This document shows, in pieces, positions 27,426 to 36,278 of a stretch of DNA of 64,000 nt (the stretch's first letter is position 1; each line of letters begins with the position of its first letter). Made by a program: the position numbers and the translations under genes. Under the pieces are notes generated by a model. It was not told where the DNA came from and did not search any database. It saw nothing but the letters and a program-made list of their open reading frames with translations. Source of the stretch: Polynucleobacter sp. CS-Odin-A6 (GTDB lineage Bacteria; Pseudomonadota; Gammaproteobacteria; Burkholderiales; Burkholderiaceae); assembly GCF_018882095.1 (NCBI RefSeq), contig NZ_JACVPD010000002.1, positions 248,001 through 312,000 on the forward strand, written 5' to 3'.

Positions 27426-28094
27426 TTAGGCGTGTCCCGTCTGGTCAGATAGGTGGGCAGGATCAAAGCCTAAATACCCCATAGTTCTCTCATAGCGTTG
27501 ACTGGCAGGAGTATCAAAAATGATATCTATCATTTGCTGCTGGGATAGGGGCACATTCATCCAGCCATTTAAGGTAATTTCCTCTTCAAGCTGGCCAGCA
27601 CCCCAGCCGGCATATCCCAGGGTCATCAGAAACTTGCTAGGGCCACTGCCAACTGCTACTGCCTCCAAGACATCCTTAGAAGTAGTCATGGTGAGACCGC
27701 CTGGTACGACTAGAGAGGAGCTATATATAGATTCCATAGCAGATTTAGTGGCGGGCTCATGCAGAACAAAGCCCCGCTCTACTTGAACTGGGCCGCCAAA
27801 GTAGACTGGTTGCCCCGAAATAGGGGCAATTTCCAGTTTGAGTTCGATCTTCTCAAAGAGAGCCCCCATATCTAATTCCGTAGGTCGATTCACTACTAAA
27901 CCCATAGCACCCCGCTCGGTATGCTCAAACAGATAGATAACAGTACCGGCAAAATTAGGATCAACCATGCCAGGCATAGCAATTAAGAATTGATTAGCGA
28001 GATGATCTGCAGAAAATGAAATGGACTGACCCATCTCAGGGGTTGGGGTGGGAGTTGGGGTTTGACCCCCAGGGGCTTTATTAGCCTTGTTCAT
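27426..28094 (-). CDS. algH: UPF0301/AlgH family protein
   Basis: A 222-residue protein of the YqgE/AlgH family, with NQFLIAMPGMVDPNFAGTV, AMGLVVNRP, FGGPVQVERGFVLH and the C-terminal LGYAGWGAGQLEEE. Its biochemical role is unknown, though AlgH affects alginate regulation in Pseudomonas. The first 25 residues are low complexity, including PTPTPTP encoded by a G-rich repeat. A TAAAAT hexamer ends eight bases before the ATG. It follows the ydcF-like gene by 25 bases and is followed by ruvX. Confidence 0.92.
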   Translation of the reverse strand: MNKANKAPGGQTPTPTPTPEMGQSISFSADHLANQFLIAMPGMVDPNFAGTVIYLFEHTERGAMGLVVNRPTELDMGALFEKIELKLEIAPISGQPVYFGGPVQVERGFVLHEPATKSAMESIYSSSLVVPGGLTMTTSKDVLEAVAVGSGPSKFLMTLGYAGWGAGQLEEEITLNGWMNVPLSQQQMIDIIFDTPASQRYERTMGYLGFDPAHLSDQTGHA

Positions 28095-28102
28095 GTGACT
28101 TT

Positions 28103-28108
28103 ATTTTA
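28103..28108 (-). promoter_or_regulatory. -10-like TAAAAT before algH
   Basis: Minus-strand TAAAAT with eight bases to the algH ATG. It lies in the 25-base gap after the ydcF-like gene. It could start the algH-ruvX-pyrR-pyrB transcript, giving a near-leaderless message. Confidence 0.3.
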
Positions 28109-28119
28109 CCGAAATATGG

Positions 28120-28929
28120 TCAGATCTTGCCGGTAATGAAGTAAGCCAACAAGCCAACAAGCTCATGCAGAAAATTATTCCATTGCTGAGCCCCCTCCAT
28201 CAAATCAAATGATCCCCAGTGCAGGCTATTTCCAGTACGGTAGTCCACGGAAACAGGGATTACCTCAATCTCTTGTTTTTGGAAAATCCTTAAAGATCGA
28301 TACATATGCGATGCCGAAGTAATCAGCAACCAAGGTTTTGGGTTGTCATTGGCAGTTTTGGCGCCAAACTCCAAGACCATGGGTTTTACCAGCAATGCAT
28401 TCTCATAGGTATTACGGGATTGGTTTTCATAATGGGCGTTCCTACTGGGAAGACCCTGCTCAGCTATCAATTGCTTAAACGCATCCGCCTCAGATACCCC
28501 TTTTGGAGAGAGGCGCCCTGAGAAACCACTAAAGATAAAAGGTAATTCTGGATACCGGCGAATGAGCTCGAAAGCCTTGGTAACGCGTTCGGCAGCCGAT
28601 CCAATAGAAATTTCACCACGATCTAGGGCAATTTCACCACCCTCAATGGCGCCGCCTAAAATAATGATGCCGCCAAAATCCTTTTCTGACATTTGAGCAA
28701 GATTTACCTTAGGAACCGCATCCTCAAGCGCTCTTAAAAAAATCTCCGAAGTGGGCAACCAGCCCACTAGCAATAAATCGAATAAAGCCAATATTAAGAA
28801 TCGTTTACATAGAAGGGGTTTTCTCAGTCCAAGAAAGAAAAGACTAAGCACCACAAAGACAATGACCCAATTGAGGGGTTCAATACAAAACTGCACGATC
28901 TTAGAGAAGATAAAAAAGAAAGTATCCAT
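28120..28929 (-). CDS. YdcF/ElyC family (DUF218) envelope protein
   Basis: A 269-residue protein with two N-terminal membrane segments (residues about 10-32 and 40-57) and a DUF218 domain: GGIIILGGAIEGGE, FIFSGFSGRLSPKGVSEADA, NQSRNTYENALLV and LLITSASHMYRSL. ElyC and SanA in this family act in envelope integrity and peptidoglycan precursor use. The structure here, membrane anchored with the domain outside the cytoplasm, fits ElyC better than YdcF. It is divergent from phr, with an 11-base tandem repeat between them. Confidence 0.8.
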   Translation of the reverse strand: MDTFFFIFSKIVQFCIEPLNWVIVFVVLSLFFLGLRKPLLCKRFLILALFDLLLVGWLPTSEIFLRALEDAVPKVNLAQMSEKDFGGIIILGGAIEGGEIALDRGEISIGSAAERVTKAFELIRRYPELPFIFSGFSGRLSPKGVSEADAFKQLIAEQGLPSRNAHYENQSRNTYENALLVKPMVLEFGAKTANDNPKPWLLITSASHMYRSLRIFQKQEIEVIPVSVDYRTGNSLHWGSFDLMEGAQQWNNFLHELVGLLAYFITGKI

Positions 28930-28946
28930 AAATACATAGTCGGTGA

Positions 28947-28973
28947 GTAGTTAGTGCGTAGTTAGTGCGTAGT
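28947..28973. repeat. Tandem repeat of an 11-base unit between ydcF-like gene and phr
   Basis: Two exact consecutive copies of GTAGTTAGTGC (28947-28957, 28958-28968) and a partial third. The period is close to one DNA helical turn. It lies in the 111-base divergent interval, so it may be a stacked protein-binding site or simple slippage. Confidence 0.6.
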
Positions 28974-29022
28974 CAATCAGTAACCCTCATATTACCCGCA
29001 AGCTCAGCAGGCTAATCGAATA

Positions 29023-29043
29023 AGCCCTAATATAGGGGCTATG
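29023..29043 (+). promoter_or_regulatory. -10-like box inside an inverted repeat at the phr start
   Basis: AGCCC (29023-29027) is complementary to GGGCT (29036-29040), which abuts the phr ATG. TAATAT (29028-29033) lies between them, seven bases before the ATG. The same arrangement occurs at ribB, and both genes continue GGGCTATGCAAAA. Confidence 0.3.
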
Positions 29044-30531
29044 CAAAAAGCGCTTATTTGGCTCCGCCGTGATTTACGTCTTTATGACAACGCCGCACTT
29101 CATAACGCCCTCAAACAGAACACGCAGGTTTGGGTTACCTTCATTTTTGATACTAATATCCTAGAGCCACTTCATAGCCAGGGCGTGGATCGAGATGCAC
29201 TCACCCATGATCGCCGCATCGACTTTATCTGGCAAGGTCTCCAACAAATCGACGCTGAATTACGTCAACAGGGTGGCGGACTGATTGTTCAAGTTGGTAA
29301 ACCGACAGAATGCATCCCACACATCGCTAAGACATTGGGCGTAAACACGGTCTACATTAATCATGACTACGAGCCATCGGCAATCGCAAGAGATGCTTCA
29401 ATTCAAGCATCTTTACATCAGTTGGGTATTGCATTGGAAACTTTCAAGGACCAAGTAATTTTTGAGAAGAAGGAAATTCTGACGAACTCGAATACGGTGT
29501 TCTCTATCTTTACGCCTTACAAAAATAATTGGCTCAAATCTTTACAAGAAAAAGATATTGCCGCTTATGACTGCTCTCCTAAAAAAGGACAATTTGCAGC
29601 AATTCCGAAGGCACTACAAGCACCCTTCCCGACCTTGGAATCAATGGGCTTTACTCCAACCGGTATTGAAACTTATTTACCACCAGGCTCCGAAGCTGGT
29701 CAAATATTCTTAGAAGACTTTCTTCATCGCATCGATCAATACCAAATCGGTAGAGACTTCCCGGCCATCAAGGGCGTCAGTTATCTTTCGTCTCATTTGC
29801 GCTTTGGTATGCTTTCTATCCGTGGTCTGGTACGCGAAACCCATCGCCGTATGCTGGCAGGAAGTATGGGTGCGACCATTTGGTTGAGCGAACTGATCTG
29901 GCGTGACTTTTATTTTATGATTCTCGCGAATCACCCCCGCCTTGCCAAAGGCGCTGCCTTCAAGCCAGACTACGACAATATCGAATGGGAAAGCGGCGCC
30001 CATGCCAAAAAATTATTTCAAGCTTGGTGTGACGGCAAAACAGGTTATCCCTTGGTAGATGCGGCTATGTGCCAACTGAATCAAAGTGGCTACATGCATA
30101 ATCGCCTACGTATGGTTGTCGCCAGCTTTCTGACCAAGGATTTAGGGATTGATTGGCGATGGGGTGAGGCCTACTTTGCGCAACACCTCAATGATTTTGA
30201 GCTATCTTCCAATAATGGTGGCTGGCAATGGGCCTCATCCTCAGGTTGTGATGCCCAGCCCTACTTCAGAATCTTCAACCCCATTACCCAATCTCAAAAA
30301 TTTGATTCCGAAGGTAAATTTATTCGACGATATTTACCGCAACTCGATCAATTGTCTAAAAAATCTATTCATGCGCCTTGGGAAGCAGGTCATATTGAAT
30401 TAGAGGCCGCTGGTATTCTCCTTGGCCGAGACTACCCACTACCGATTGTCAATCATGATGAAGCTCGTAAGAAAACCTTGGTGCGGTATAGCGTTGTGAA
30501 AAAAGTAAGTCCCGAATCTCTGGACAATTAA
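29041..30531 (+). CDS. phrB: Deoxyribodipyrimidine photolyase
   Basis: A 496-residue class I cyclobutane pyrimidine dimer photolyase. The N-terminal antenna domain starts ALIWLRRDLRLYDNAAL. The FAD-binding C-terminal domain shows TIWLSELIWRDFYFMIL, GYPLVDAAMCQLNQSGYMHNR (read in parts, around residues 338-358), and WQWASSSGCDAQPYFRIFNP with the tryptophans of the electron chain. Light repair fits a bacterium of sunlit water. It is first in a transcription unit followed 41 bases later by apaH, which is unrelated in function. Confidence 0.94.
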   Translation: MQKALIWLRRDLRLYDNAALHNALKQNTQVWVTFIFDTNILEPLHSQGVDRDALTHDRRIDFIWQGLQQIDAELRQQGGGLIVQVGKPTECIPHIAKTLGVNTVYINHDYEPSAIARDASIQASLHQLGIALETFKDQVIFEKKEILTNSNTVFSIFTPYKNNWLKSLQEKDIAAYDCSPKKGQFAAIPKALQAPFPTLESMGFTPTGIETYLPPGSEAGQIFLEDFLHRIDQYQIGRDFPAIKGVSYLSSHLRFGMLSIRGLVRETHRRMLAGSMGATIWLSELIWRDFYFMILANHPRLAKGAAFKPDYDNIEWESGAHAKKLFQAWCDGKTGYPLVDAAMCQLNQSGYMHNRLRMVVASFLTKDLGIDWRWGEAYFAQHLNDFELSSNNGGWQWASSSGCDAQPYFRIFNPITQSQKFDSEGKFIRRYLPQLDQLSKKSIHAPWEAGHIELEAAGILLGRDYPLPIVNHDEARKKTLVRYSVVKKVSPESLDN

Positions 30532-30571
30532 AGTATTGAATGTAAAAGTACTTTTCGATTTAAGATAGAGC

Positions 30572-31411
30572 ATGAGCAAGATCTATGCCGTAGGCGATAT
30601 CCAAGGGTGCACACCCTCTTTAAAAACGCTTGTCAAAAAGATCCCCACTAAATCGAAGATTATTTTCTTAGGCGATCTGGTCAATAGAGGGCCGGACTCA
30701 TTAGGTACATTACGCTATCTTAAGAAATTACAGGAAGAACAGCGTATTGAATGCATTCTTGGCAATCATGATTTGCATTTACTGGCCATTGATGCTGGGA
30801 TCCGCATGACCAAAGGCCTAGATACCTTAAGACCTATTCTAGATGCCCCAGACAAGGCGGAGTTAATCAATTGGTTGCGCCATCGACCCATGGCACTAAG
30901 CAATGGCAAAGTCTTGACTGTTCATGCAGGCGTCCTACCTCAATGGGATTTACAGCAGACTATTGAATGCGCGCAAGAAGTAGAAAAGGCGCTCCGCAAA
31001 AAATCCTACAAGGATTTCTTAGCGCATATGTATGGCAATATCCCAAAGAAGTGGAGTAACTCACTGAAAGGCTATGAGCGGCTTCGTGTGATTACCAATG
31101 CACTCACGCGTATTCGTTTTTGTACGCCTGCCGGTACGATGGAGTTCAATAGCAAAGAAGGTTTCGAGAGCGGCCCCAAAGGCTATATTCCGTGGTTCAA
31201 AACCCCCAAAAGAAAAACCAAAGATACCCTCATCTATTTTGGGCACTGGTCTACATTGGGGCTGTTACGACAACAAAATATTATCGGCTTGGATACCGGA
31301 TGTGTATGGGGCGGGAAACTCACTGCCATGGAAATTCCGGACTCCGGTAAAGCGAGTAAAAAGCTAGAAATTATTCAAGTGGATGGTTACGATCATCCAC
31401 TCAGAATGTAA
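30572..31411 (+). CDS. apaH: Symmetrical bis(5'-nucleosyl)-tetraphosphatase
   Basis: A 279-residue metallophosphatase cleaving Ap4A to two ADP and removing Np4 caps from RNA. Metal-site motifs are KIYAVGDIQGCTPSL, IFLGDLVNRGPDS, CILGNHDLHLLAI and the late VHAGVLPQW. The GHWSTLG...LDTGCVWGGKLTA block near the C-terminus is ApaH-specific. Length is normal. It converges with hemL, whose end is 23 bases away. Confidence 0.95.
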   Translation: MSKIYAVGDIQGCTPSLKTLVKKIPTKSKIIFLGDLVNRGPDSLGTLRYLKKLQEEQRIECILGNHDLHLLAIDAGIRMTKGLDTLRPILDAPDKAELINWLRHRPMALSNGKVLTVHAGVLPQWDLQQTIECAQEVEKALRKKSYKDFLAHMYGNIPKKWSNSLKGYERLRVITNALTRIRFCTPAGTMEFNSKEGFESGPKGYIPWFKTPKRKTKDTLIYFGHWSTLGLLRQQNIIGLDTGCVWGGKLTAMEIPDSGKASKKLEIIQVDGYDHPLRM

Positions 31412-31434
31412 GCCCCAAGATTTTTTACTACGGC

Positions 31435-32727
31435 TTATAGCGCCTTAAAAGAGTGTCGGGCTGCAGCAATAATCTCATCCAAAACGGCATTGTCATGGGC
31501 AATAGACGTAAAGCCTGCCTCGTAAGCCGATGGAGCTAAATACACTCCTTGATCTAACATCAAGTGGAAGAATTTTTTAAATGCTTCTATGTCCGTTTTA
31601 GTTACTGCTTCGAATGAGGTGGGAACTTGATCAGCGAAGTAGAAGCCAAACATGCCGCCAACACTATCTACCGCAAAAGGGATGCTTGCTTCATCAGCTG
31701 CCTGCTTAAGTCCGGCCATCAGTTTTTCTGTTTGACCTGTTAGGCACTCGTAAAAACCTTCACGCGCAATAATCTCCAATGTCTTTAATCCTGCGGCTAC
31801 CGCTACTGGATTGCCCGATAAGGTGCCAGCCTGATAGACGTTCCCCAAAGGAGCCAACTTAGACATGATTTCTTTTTTACCGCCAAAGGCTGCCATGGGC
31901 ATACCGCCGCCCATCACCTTACCAAGACAAGTTAAGTCAGGCGTAATCCCTTGCAAGGATTGGGCTCCGCCTAAGGCCACTCTAAAGCCGGTCATCACTT
32001 CATCGTAAATGAGTACGCTGCCATATTGACTAGTCAAACTACGCATCGACGTCAAGAATGCCGTTGAGGGCTTAATTAAATTCATATTGCCGCAAATAGG
32101 CTCTAAGATCACTGCCGCAATTTGATCGCCCTGATTCTTAAATACTTCCTCCAATGCGGCAACATCGTTGTAAGGCAGTACTAAAGTATGTTTCACCAAA
32201 TCATGTGGAACGCCGCCAGAAGAAGGGGCATTTTGAGTGGAGTCAGCAAATGTCAAAAGACCAGAGCCCGCTTTGACTAATAGGCTGTCGGCATGACCGT
32301 GATAACAACCCTCAAACTTAATGATGAGATCTCGTCCGGTATAGCCTCGGGCAAGACGCAAGGCGCTCATGGTTGCTTCGGTACCGCTGGACACCATGCG
32401 CACTTGCTCAATACTGGGCACCAATTGGCAAAGACGTTCAGCTAATTCGATTTCACCTTCGGTCGGTGCGCCATAACTAAAGCTCGTTTCAGCCGCCTTC
32501 TTGACTGCTTCAACGATTTCAGGATTGGCATGGCCTGCAATCATAGGCCCCCAAGACATAATCAAATCAATGTAGCGCTTATCTTCAGCATCCCAAAAAT
32601 AAGGGCCTTTGGCTTTGGTAACGAAACGGGGTGTTCCACCTACCTGGCGGAAAGCACGCACCGGAGAATTCACACCTCCAGGAATCGTCTTTTGCGCGCG
32701 CTCAAATAAAATTTCGTTTTGTCCCAC
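31435..32727 (-). CDS. hemL: Glutamate-1-semialdehyde 2,1-aminomutase
   Basis: A 430-residue PLP enzyme making 5-aminolevulinate, the haem precursor, in the C5 pathway. Lys270 in [18 protein letters not shown] binds [22 protein letters not shown] and [14 protein letters not shown] are typical. It starts at GTG 32727 with GGAGAG four bases upstream, a strong site that decides this start. It ends the long minus-strand run and follows rubredoxin by 26 bases; the haem-related hemJ lies in the same run. Confidence 0.96.
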   Translation of the reverse strand: MGQNEILFERAQKTIPGGVNSPVRAFRQVGGTPRFVTKAKGPYFWDAEDKRYIDLIMSWGPMIAGHANPEIVEAVKKAAETSFSYGAPTEGEIELAERLCQLVPSIEQVRMVSSGTEATMSALRLARGYTGRDLIIKFEGCYHGHADSLLVKAGSGLLTFADSTQNAPSSGGVPHDLVKHTLVLPYNDVAALEEVFKNQGDQIAAVILEPICGNMNLIKPSTAFLTSMRSLTSQYGSVLIYDEVMTGFRVALGGAQSLQGITPDLTCLGKVMGGGMPMAAFGGKKEIMSKLAPLGNVYQAGTLSGNPVAVAAGLKTLEIIAREGFYECLTGQTEKLMAGLKQAADEASIPFAVDSVGGMFGFYFADQVPTSFEAVTKTDIEAFKKFFHLMLDQGVYLAPSAYEAGFTSIAHDNAVLDEIIAAARHSFKAL

Positions 32728-32753
32728 GTTACTCTCCTACTTTCGCTAATGAA

Positions 32754-32924
32754 TTAAATCGCCATCATTTCAAAATCTTCCTTGCGTGCGCCGCACTCAG
32801 GGCAAGTCCAGTTCATAGGAACATCTTTCCATAGTGTTCCAGGTGCAATACCCTCATCAGGCAAGCCAGCGGCCTCATCATAGACCCAGCCACAAATTAA
32901 ACACATATAGGTTTTGAATTCCAT
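32754..32924 (-). CDS. Rubredoxin
   Basis: A 56-residue iron-only electron carrier. The translation starts MEFKTYMCLICGWVYDEAAG and ends with NWTCPECGARKEDFEMM, giving the two CxxCG iron-binding pairs with the usual spacing (Cys8, Cys11, Cys41, Cys44) and the aromatic core residues Tyr6, Trp13, Trp39 and Phe51. It lies between the THUMP methyltransferase (22 bases) and hemL (26 bases). Its partner is unknown; alkane hydroxylase or oxidases use such proteins elsewhere, and proximity to haem genes is suggestive only. Confidence 0.95.
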   Translation of the reverse strand: MEFKTYMCLICGWVYDEAAGLPDEGIAPGTLWKDVPMNWTCPECGARKEDFEMMAI

Positions 32925-32946
32925 TGCCGTCTTTCTTAAATATTTT

Positions 32947-34413
32947 CTATTTTAAATCTGCTGGTTGATCGCGCTTCTGATGCATCTCAAACTTGAAGAG
33001 CCTACATTCCAATGGGCCGTTAAACAAAGGAGTGCGCTTCGATTCTTTAATACGCAACTGTCCCGGCAAGGCCATATCTGCAGTGAGAACAAAGACATTC
33101 CAGCCACCAAAAGCATCTTTCAGATGCTGGCCAAATTGCCTTAAGAACTCCACAAATCGGGGGTCCTGCTCTTCTTGGGATTGCAACTTCTTAAGGGATT
33201 CGCGACTAGAGCGTTTAGCGCTTTGGCGACCTGTCTCTAGGTTATACGCAAAGCGATCTTCAGGTTCTTCCACCTGATCGTTGGAGTCTTGATCGGGATC
33301 ACTTCCTACAGCATGATTCTGCCCTCGTCCACCCTGAATGACCAAGCGCTCACCATAAGGTGGATTCAATAACATCACGCCCTCTTTTGCATTCACTGGG
33401 GGTTTACTGACTAAAGCATCAATCTGACGCGTCACTGGTAAACCAGGCAATTGAGCACGCTGCCAATTACCTTTAAACATCGCTACTAAACGCTCATTAA
33501 TATCACCGCCACTGATACCCAGAGATTCTGCATCGGGGAACTGTGTGCGCTTTTCCATCATTTCCGCTTGGGCAGCCTCTTTCAACGTTACCCAGCGCTT
33601 TTGCTCTGCCACTTCATTAAAGGGCTTGAGCCGCTGGAAACCAAAGCCATGGGCGGAAGTTACTAAGGGGCGATAGGCCAGTCGCGAAGGTTTAGCATCA
33701 TCCCCGTACATCCCAGCCCGAATGCCACCTGGCGGAATCGCTAAAGCAATTTGTGCTGCCTCGATCAGAAAGGTGCCACTGCCACACATCGGATCAAATA
33801 AAGTTTGCGCAGGCTCCCAGCCCGTGATGGATAAGATTCCTGCTGCAAGATTCTCTTTTAAAGGAGCATCCCCTTTTTCATCTCGCCAACCGCGCTTAAA
33901 TAAAGCCTCACCGGAAGTATCTAAATAAATGGTGACATGGGTAGCAGTTAGGTGAGCTTGAACGCGTACATCAGGAAAAGCAGTATCGATGCTAGGACGA
34001 TCGCCCGTAACGTCACGCAAGCGATCGACAATGGCATCCTTAATCTTTAAGGTTGCGAAATTCAAACTCTTTAATGGTGAGCGATGTGCAGTAACGTCCA
34101 CACGCAAGGTTTGTTTCGAAGAAAACCACTCCTCCCAAGCTAAGCCACTCGCTAACTTATATAAATCCTCTTCTTGACGATATGGCGCATCAGCCATCTG
34201 TAACAAAACGCGACTGGCAATCCGAGAATGTAAGTTCAGGGCCATTGCTGCAGACAGTGGTGCTGCCAAACCTACACCGCCGGTTGGGCTCGTTGGCGTG
34301 GAATCGATGACCCAGGCTCCCAAGGCTTTACAGTCTGGTCGTTGTGCAATCTTCGCCAGCTCTTGCGCTAGTGGCACTTCTAGTCCACCTGGGCAAACAA
34401 CAAAAAATCTCAT
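32947..34413 (-). CDS. THUMP-domain class I RNA methyltransferase (RlmL N-terminal-like)
   Basis: A 488-residue protein. Residues 45-170 form a THUMP RNA-binding domain, followed by a Rossmann SAM domain with TLFDPMCGSGTFLIEAA (205-221) and the catalytic LLNPPYGERL (348-357). This matches the N-terminal half of RlmL (YcbY), which makes m2G2445 in 23S rRNA; the RlmK half is absent. A polar, acidic then basic insert of about 60 residues (357-418) follows NPPYGER and is atypical. Target is probably 23S rRNA. It starts 46 bases after hemJ. Confidence 0.85.
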   Translation of the reverse strand: MRFFVVCPGGLEVPLAQELAKIAQRPDCKALGAWVIDSTPTSPTGGVGLAAPLSAAMALNLHSRIASRVLLQMADAPYRQEEDLYKLASGLAWEEWFSSKQTLRVDVTAHRSPLKSLNFATLKIKDAIVDRLRDVTGDRPSIDTAFPDVRVQAHLTATHVTIYLDTSGEALFKRGWRDEKGDAPLKENLAAGILSITGWEPAQTLFDPMCGSGTFLIEAAQIALAIPPGGIRAGMYGDDAKPSRLAYRPLVTSAHGFGFQRLKPFNEVAEQKRWVTLKEAAQAEMMEKRTQFPDAESLGISGGDINERLVAMFKGNWQRAQLPGLPVTRQIDALVSKPPVNAKEGVMLLNPPYGERLVIQGGRGQNHAVGSDPDQDSNDQVEEPEDRFAYNLETGRQSAKRSSRESLKKLQSQEEQDPRFVEFLRQFGQHLKDAFGGWNVFVLTADMALPGQLRIKESKRTPLFNGPLECRLFKFEMHQKRDQPADLK

Positions 34414-34459
34414 GAGGCTAGCAATCTAAAAAGGGTATAGATGGGGAAATACAAGGGCA

Positions 34460-34885
34460 TCAAGGCTTAATCACCACCAAAGCAGTCACTATTAACATGA
34501 GTAAGACAGGCGCCTCATTAAACCAACGGTACCAAACACCGGAATGGATATTGATACCAAGGCGAAAATCTTTAACTAGTTTCCAGCAGGCATAGTGATA
34601 GACAATCACCAAAATGACAAAAAATACTTTGGCGTGCATCCAAATCTCACCAGCACCAATCTTAAAATGTAACCACAGCGTAAGGCCAAGTAATACTGCT
34701 GGCACAGCCAAAATGGTCATGAAACGCAGTAAGCGCTCAGCCATACCCAAAAGACGGGCATAGGCCTCGGGATTTTTTTCATCTGCCAAGTTCACAAAAA
34801 TTCGGGGGAGATAAAATAAACCTGCAAACCAAGAGGCAATCAAGACAATATGAAATGTCTTAGTCCAGAGATACGCATTGCCCAT
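34460..34885 (-). CDS. hemJ: HemJ-like protoporphyrinogen IX oxidase
   Basis: A 141-residue membrane protein with four hydrophobic segments. The opening WTKTFHIVLIASWFAGLFYLPRIFVNL and the ending YRWFNEAPVLLMLIVTALVVIKP (both read in parts) are the HemJ family signature, with His12 as a likely haem ligand. HemJ oxidises protoporphyrinogen IX in many bacteria lacking HemG/HemY; its electron acceptor is not firmly established. Earlier annotations call it UPF0093 or CopD-like. It sits between proA and the THUMP methyltransferase, in the same run as hemL. Confidence 0.87.
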   Translation of the reverse strand: MGNAYLWTKTFHIVLIASWFAGLFYLPRIFVNLADEKNPEAYARLLGMAERLLRFMTILAVPAVLLGLTLWLHFKIGAGEIWMHAKVFFVILVIVYHYACWKLVKDFRLGINIHSGVWYRWFNEAPVLLMLIVTALVVIKP

Positions 34886-34930
34886 GATGAATAATTTCTG
34901 TTCTTAAGTGGTTAAATATGACTGAATAAA

Positions 34931-36217
34931 TTAAGTGCGAATCTCGCCATGACCCATGACGATGTATTTGAGAGAAGTCAGCCCCTCTAAGCCTACCGGA
35001 CCACGAGCGTGCAATTTATCATTAGAGATGCCGATCTCAGCGCCAAGACCATATTCAAAACCATCGGCAAAACGGGTGCTGGCATTAACCATGACGCTTG
35101 CGCTATCTACTTCACGTAAGAAACGATTAGCATGGGCTTGATTATTCGTAATGATGGCATCGGTATGCTTACTACCGTATTGCTCAATATGACCCATCGC
35201 CTCATCGATATCCGCAACAGTTTTAATCGATAAAATCGGCGCCAAATACTCCGTGTGCCAATCTTCTTCGGTCGCATTGACGAGCTTCTCGAATCCTGCT
35301 GCCTCTAAGGTCTTCCGTGTGAGCCCATCTACCCGCAACTCAACACCTTTATCTTGATAGATTTTGCATAGAACAGGTAAAACCTGCGCTGCGATGGATG
35401 TATTTACTAATAAGGTTTCCATTGCGTTACAAGGTGCGTAGCGCTGGGTCTTGGCGTTATCGCAAACCTTGATCGCCATTGCAATGTCTGCATCCGCATC
35501 AATATAGGTGTGGCAAATACCATCCAAATGCTTAATCATTGGCACTCGTGCCTCAGCCATTAAGCGGGCAATTAAGCTCTTGCCGCCGCGCGGCACAATA
35601 ACATCGATATATTCCGTCATGGTAATCATCTCACCCACAGCGCTACGATCAGTCGTAGTCACTACCTGAACAGCATCCATTGGTAAATGGGCAGCATCTA
35701 AGCCCTCTTGAATGAACTGCGCCAGCAAAGTATTGGAATCAATCGCTTCAGAGCCCCCACGCAAAATCACCGCATTGCCCGATTTGAGGCAAAGTGCAGC
35801 GGCATCAATTGTTACATTAGGACGAGATTCATAAATGATGCCAATGACCCCGAGTGGCACACGCATTTGGCTTAGTTCAATGCCAGAGGCTTGCTTTTGC
35901 ATTGGCGTCATTTTGCCAATCGGATCTTCTAAGGAAACAATTTGCTCTAAACCTAAGGCCATTGATTCAATCGTTTTAGGGGTCATGGTTAAGCGATCAA
36001 TGAATGCGGCATCCTGACCATTCGCTTTTGCACGAGCAACATCGAGTCCATTCACCCGCTCAATTTCATTGGTCCGCTCACGAATCAACTGGGCAATATG
36101 CAATAGGGCTTGGTTTTTCTGTTCACTAGATGCGCGCGCCATTGCACGTGATGCCTGACGTGCACGTCGCCCAATATCTTGCATCAGCTGGTGAATGGTA
36201 TCTGTTGAATTACTCAT
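34931..36217 (-). CDS. proA: Gamma-glutamyl phosphate reductase
   Basis: A 428-residue NADPH enzyme reducing gamma-glutamyl phosphate to glutamate semialdehyde in proline synthesis. Landmarks are [35 protein letters not shown], and the catalytic Cys in [18 protein letters not shown]. The C-terminal [21 protein letters not shown] is typical. It lies 61 bases after holA in the same strand run. proB is not in the window. Confidence 0.96.
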   Translation of the reverse strand: MSNSTDTIHQLMQDIGRRARQASRAMARASSEQKNQALLHIAQLIRERTNEIERVNGLDVARAKANGQDAAFIDRLTMTPKTIESMALGLEQIVSLEDPIGKMTPMQKQASGIELSQMRVPLGVIGIIYESRPNVTIDAAALCLKSGNAVILRGGSEAIDSNTLLAQFIQEGLDAAHLPMDAVQVVTTTDRSAVGEMITMTEYIDVIVPRGGKSLIARLMAEARVPMIKHLDGICHTYIDADADIAMAIKVCDNAKTQRYAPCNAMETLLVNTSIAAQVLPVLCKIYQDKGVELRVDGLTRKTLEAAGFEKLVNATEEDWHTEYLAPILSIKTVADIDEAMGHIEQYGSKHTDAIITNNQAHANRFLREVDSASVMVNASTRFADGFEYGLGAEIGISNDKLHARGPVGLEGLTSLKYIVMGHGEIRT

Positions 36218-36278
36218 GTCTTTACTATGTCTAAATGAATCTTGTTTTATCTCAATTGAATTTTCAGATTCGATTGAT

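Noticed and set aside
28022..28090. G-rich repeat at the algH start as a regulatory or phase-variable tract
   Set aside because: It encodes PTPTPTP inside the algH N-terminus; the units are imperfect and too short for a phase-variable tract.
31409..31438. Terminator between apaH and hemL
   Set aside because: TAAGCC and GGCTTA can pair only across a 17-base loop with a T-run inside it; too weak to call.
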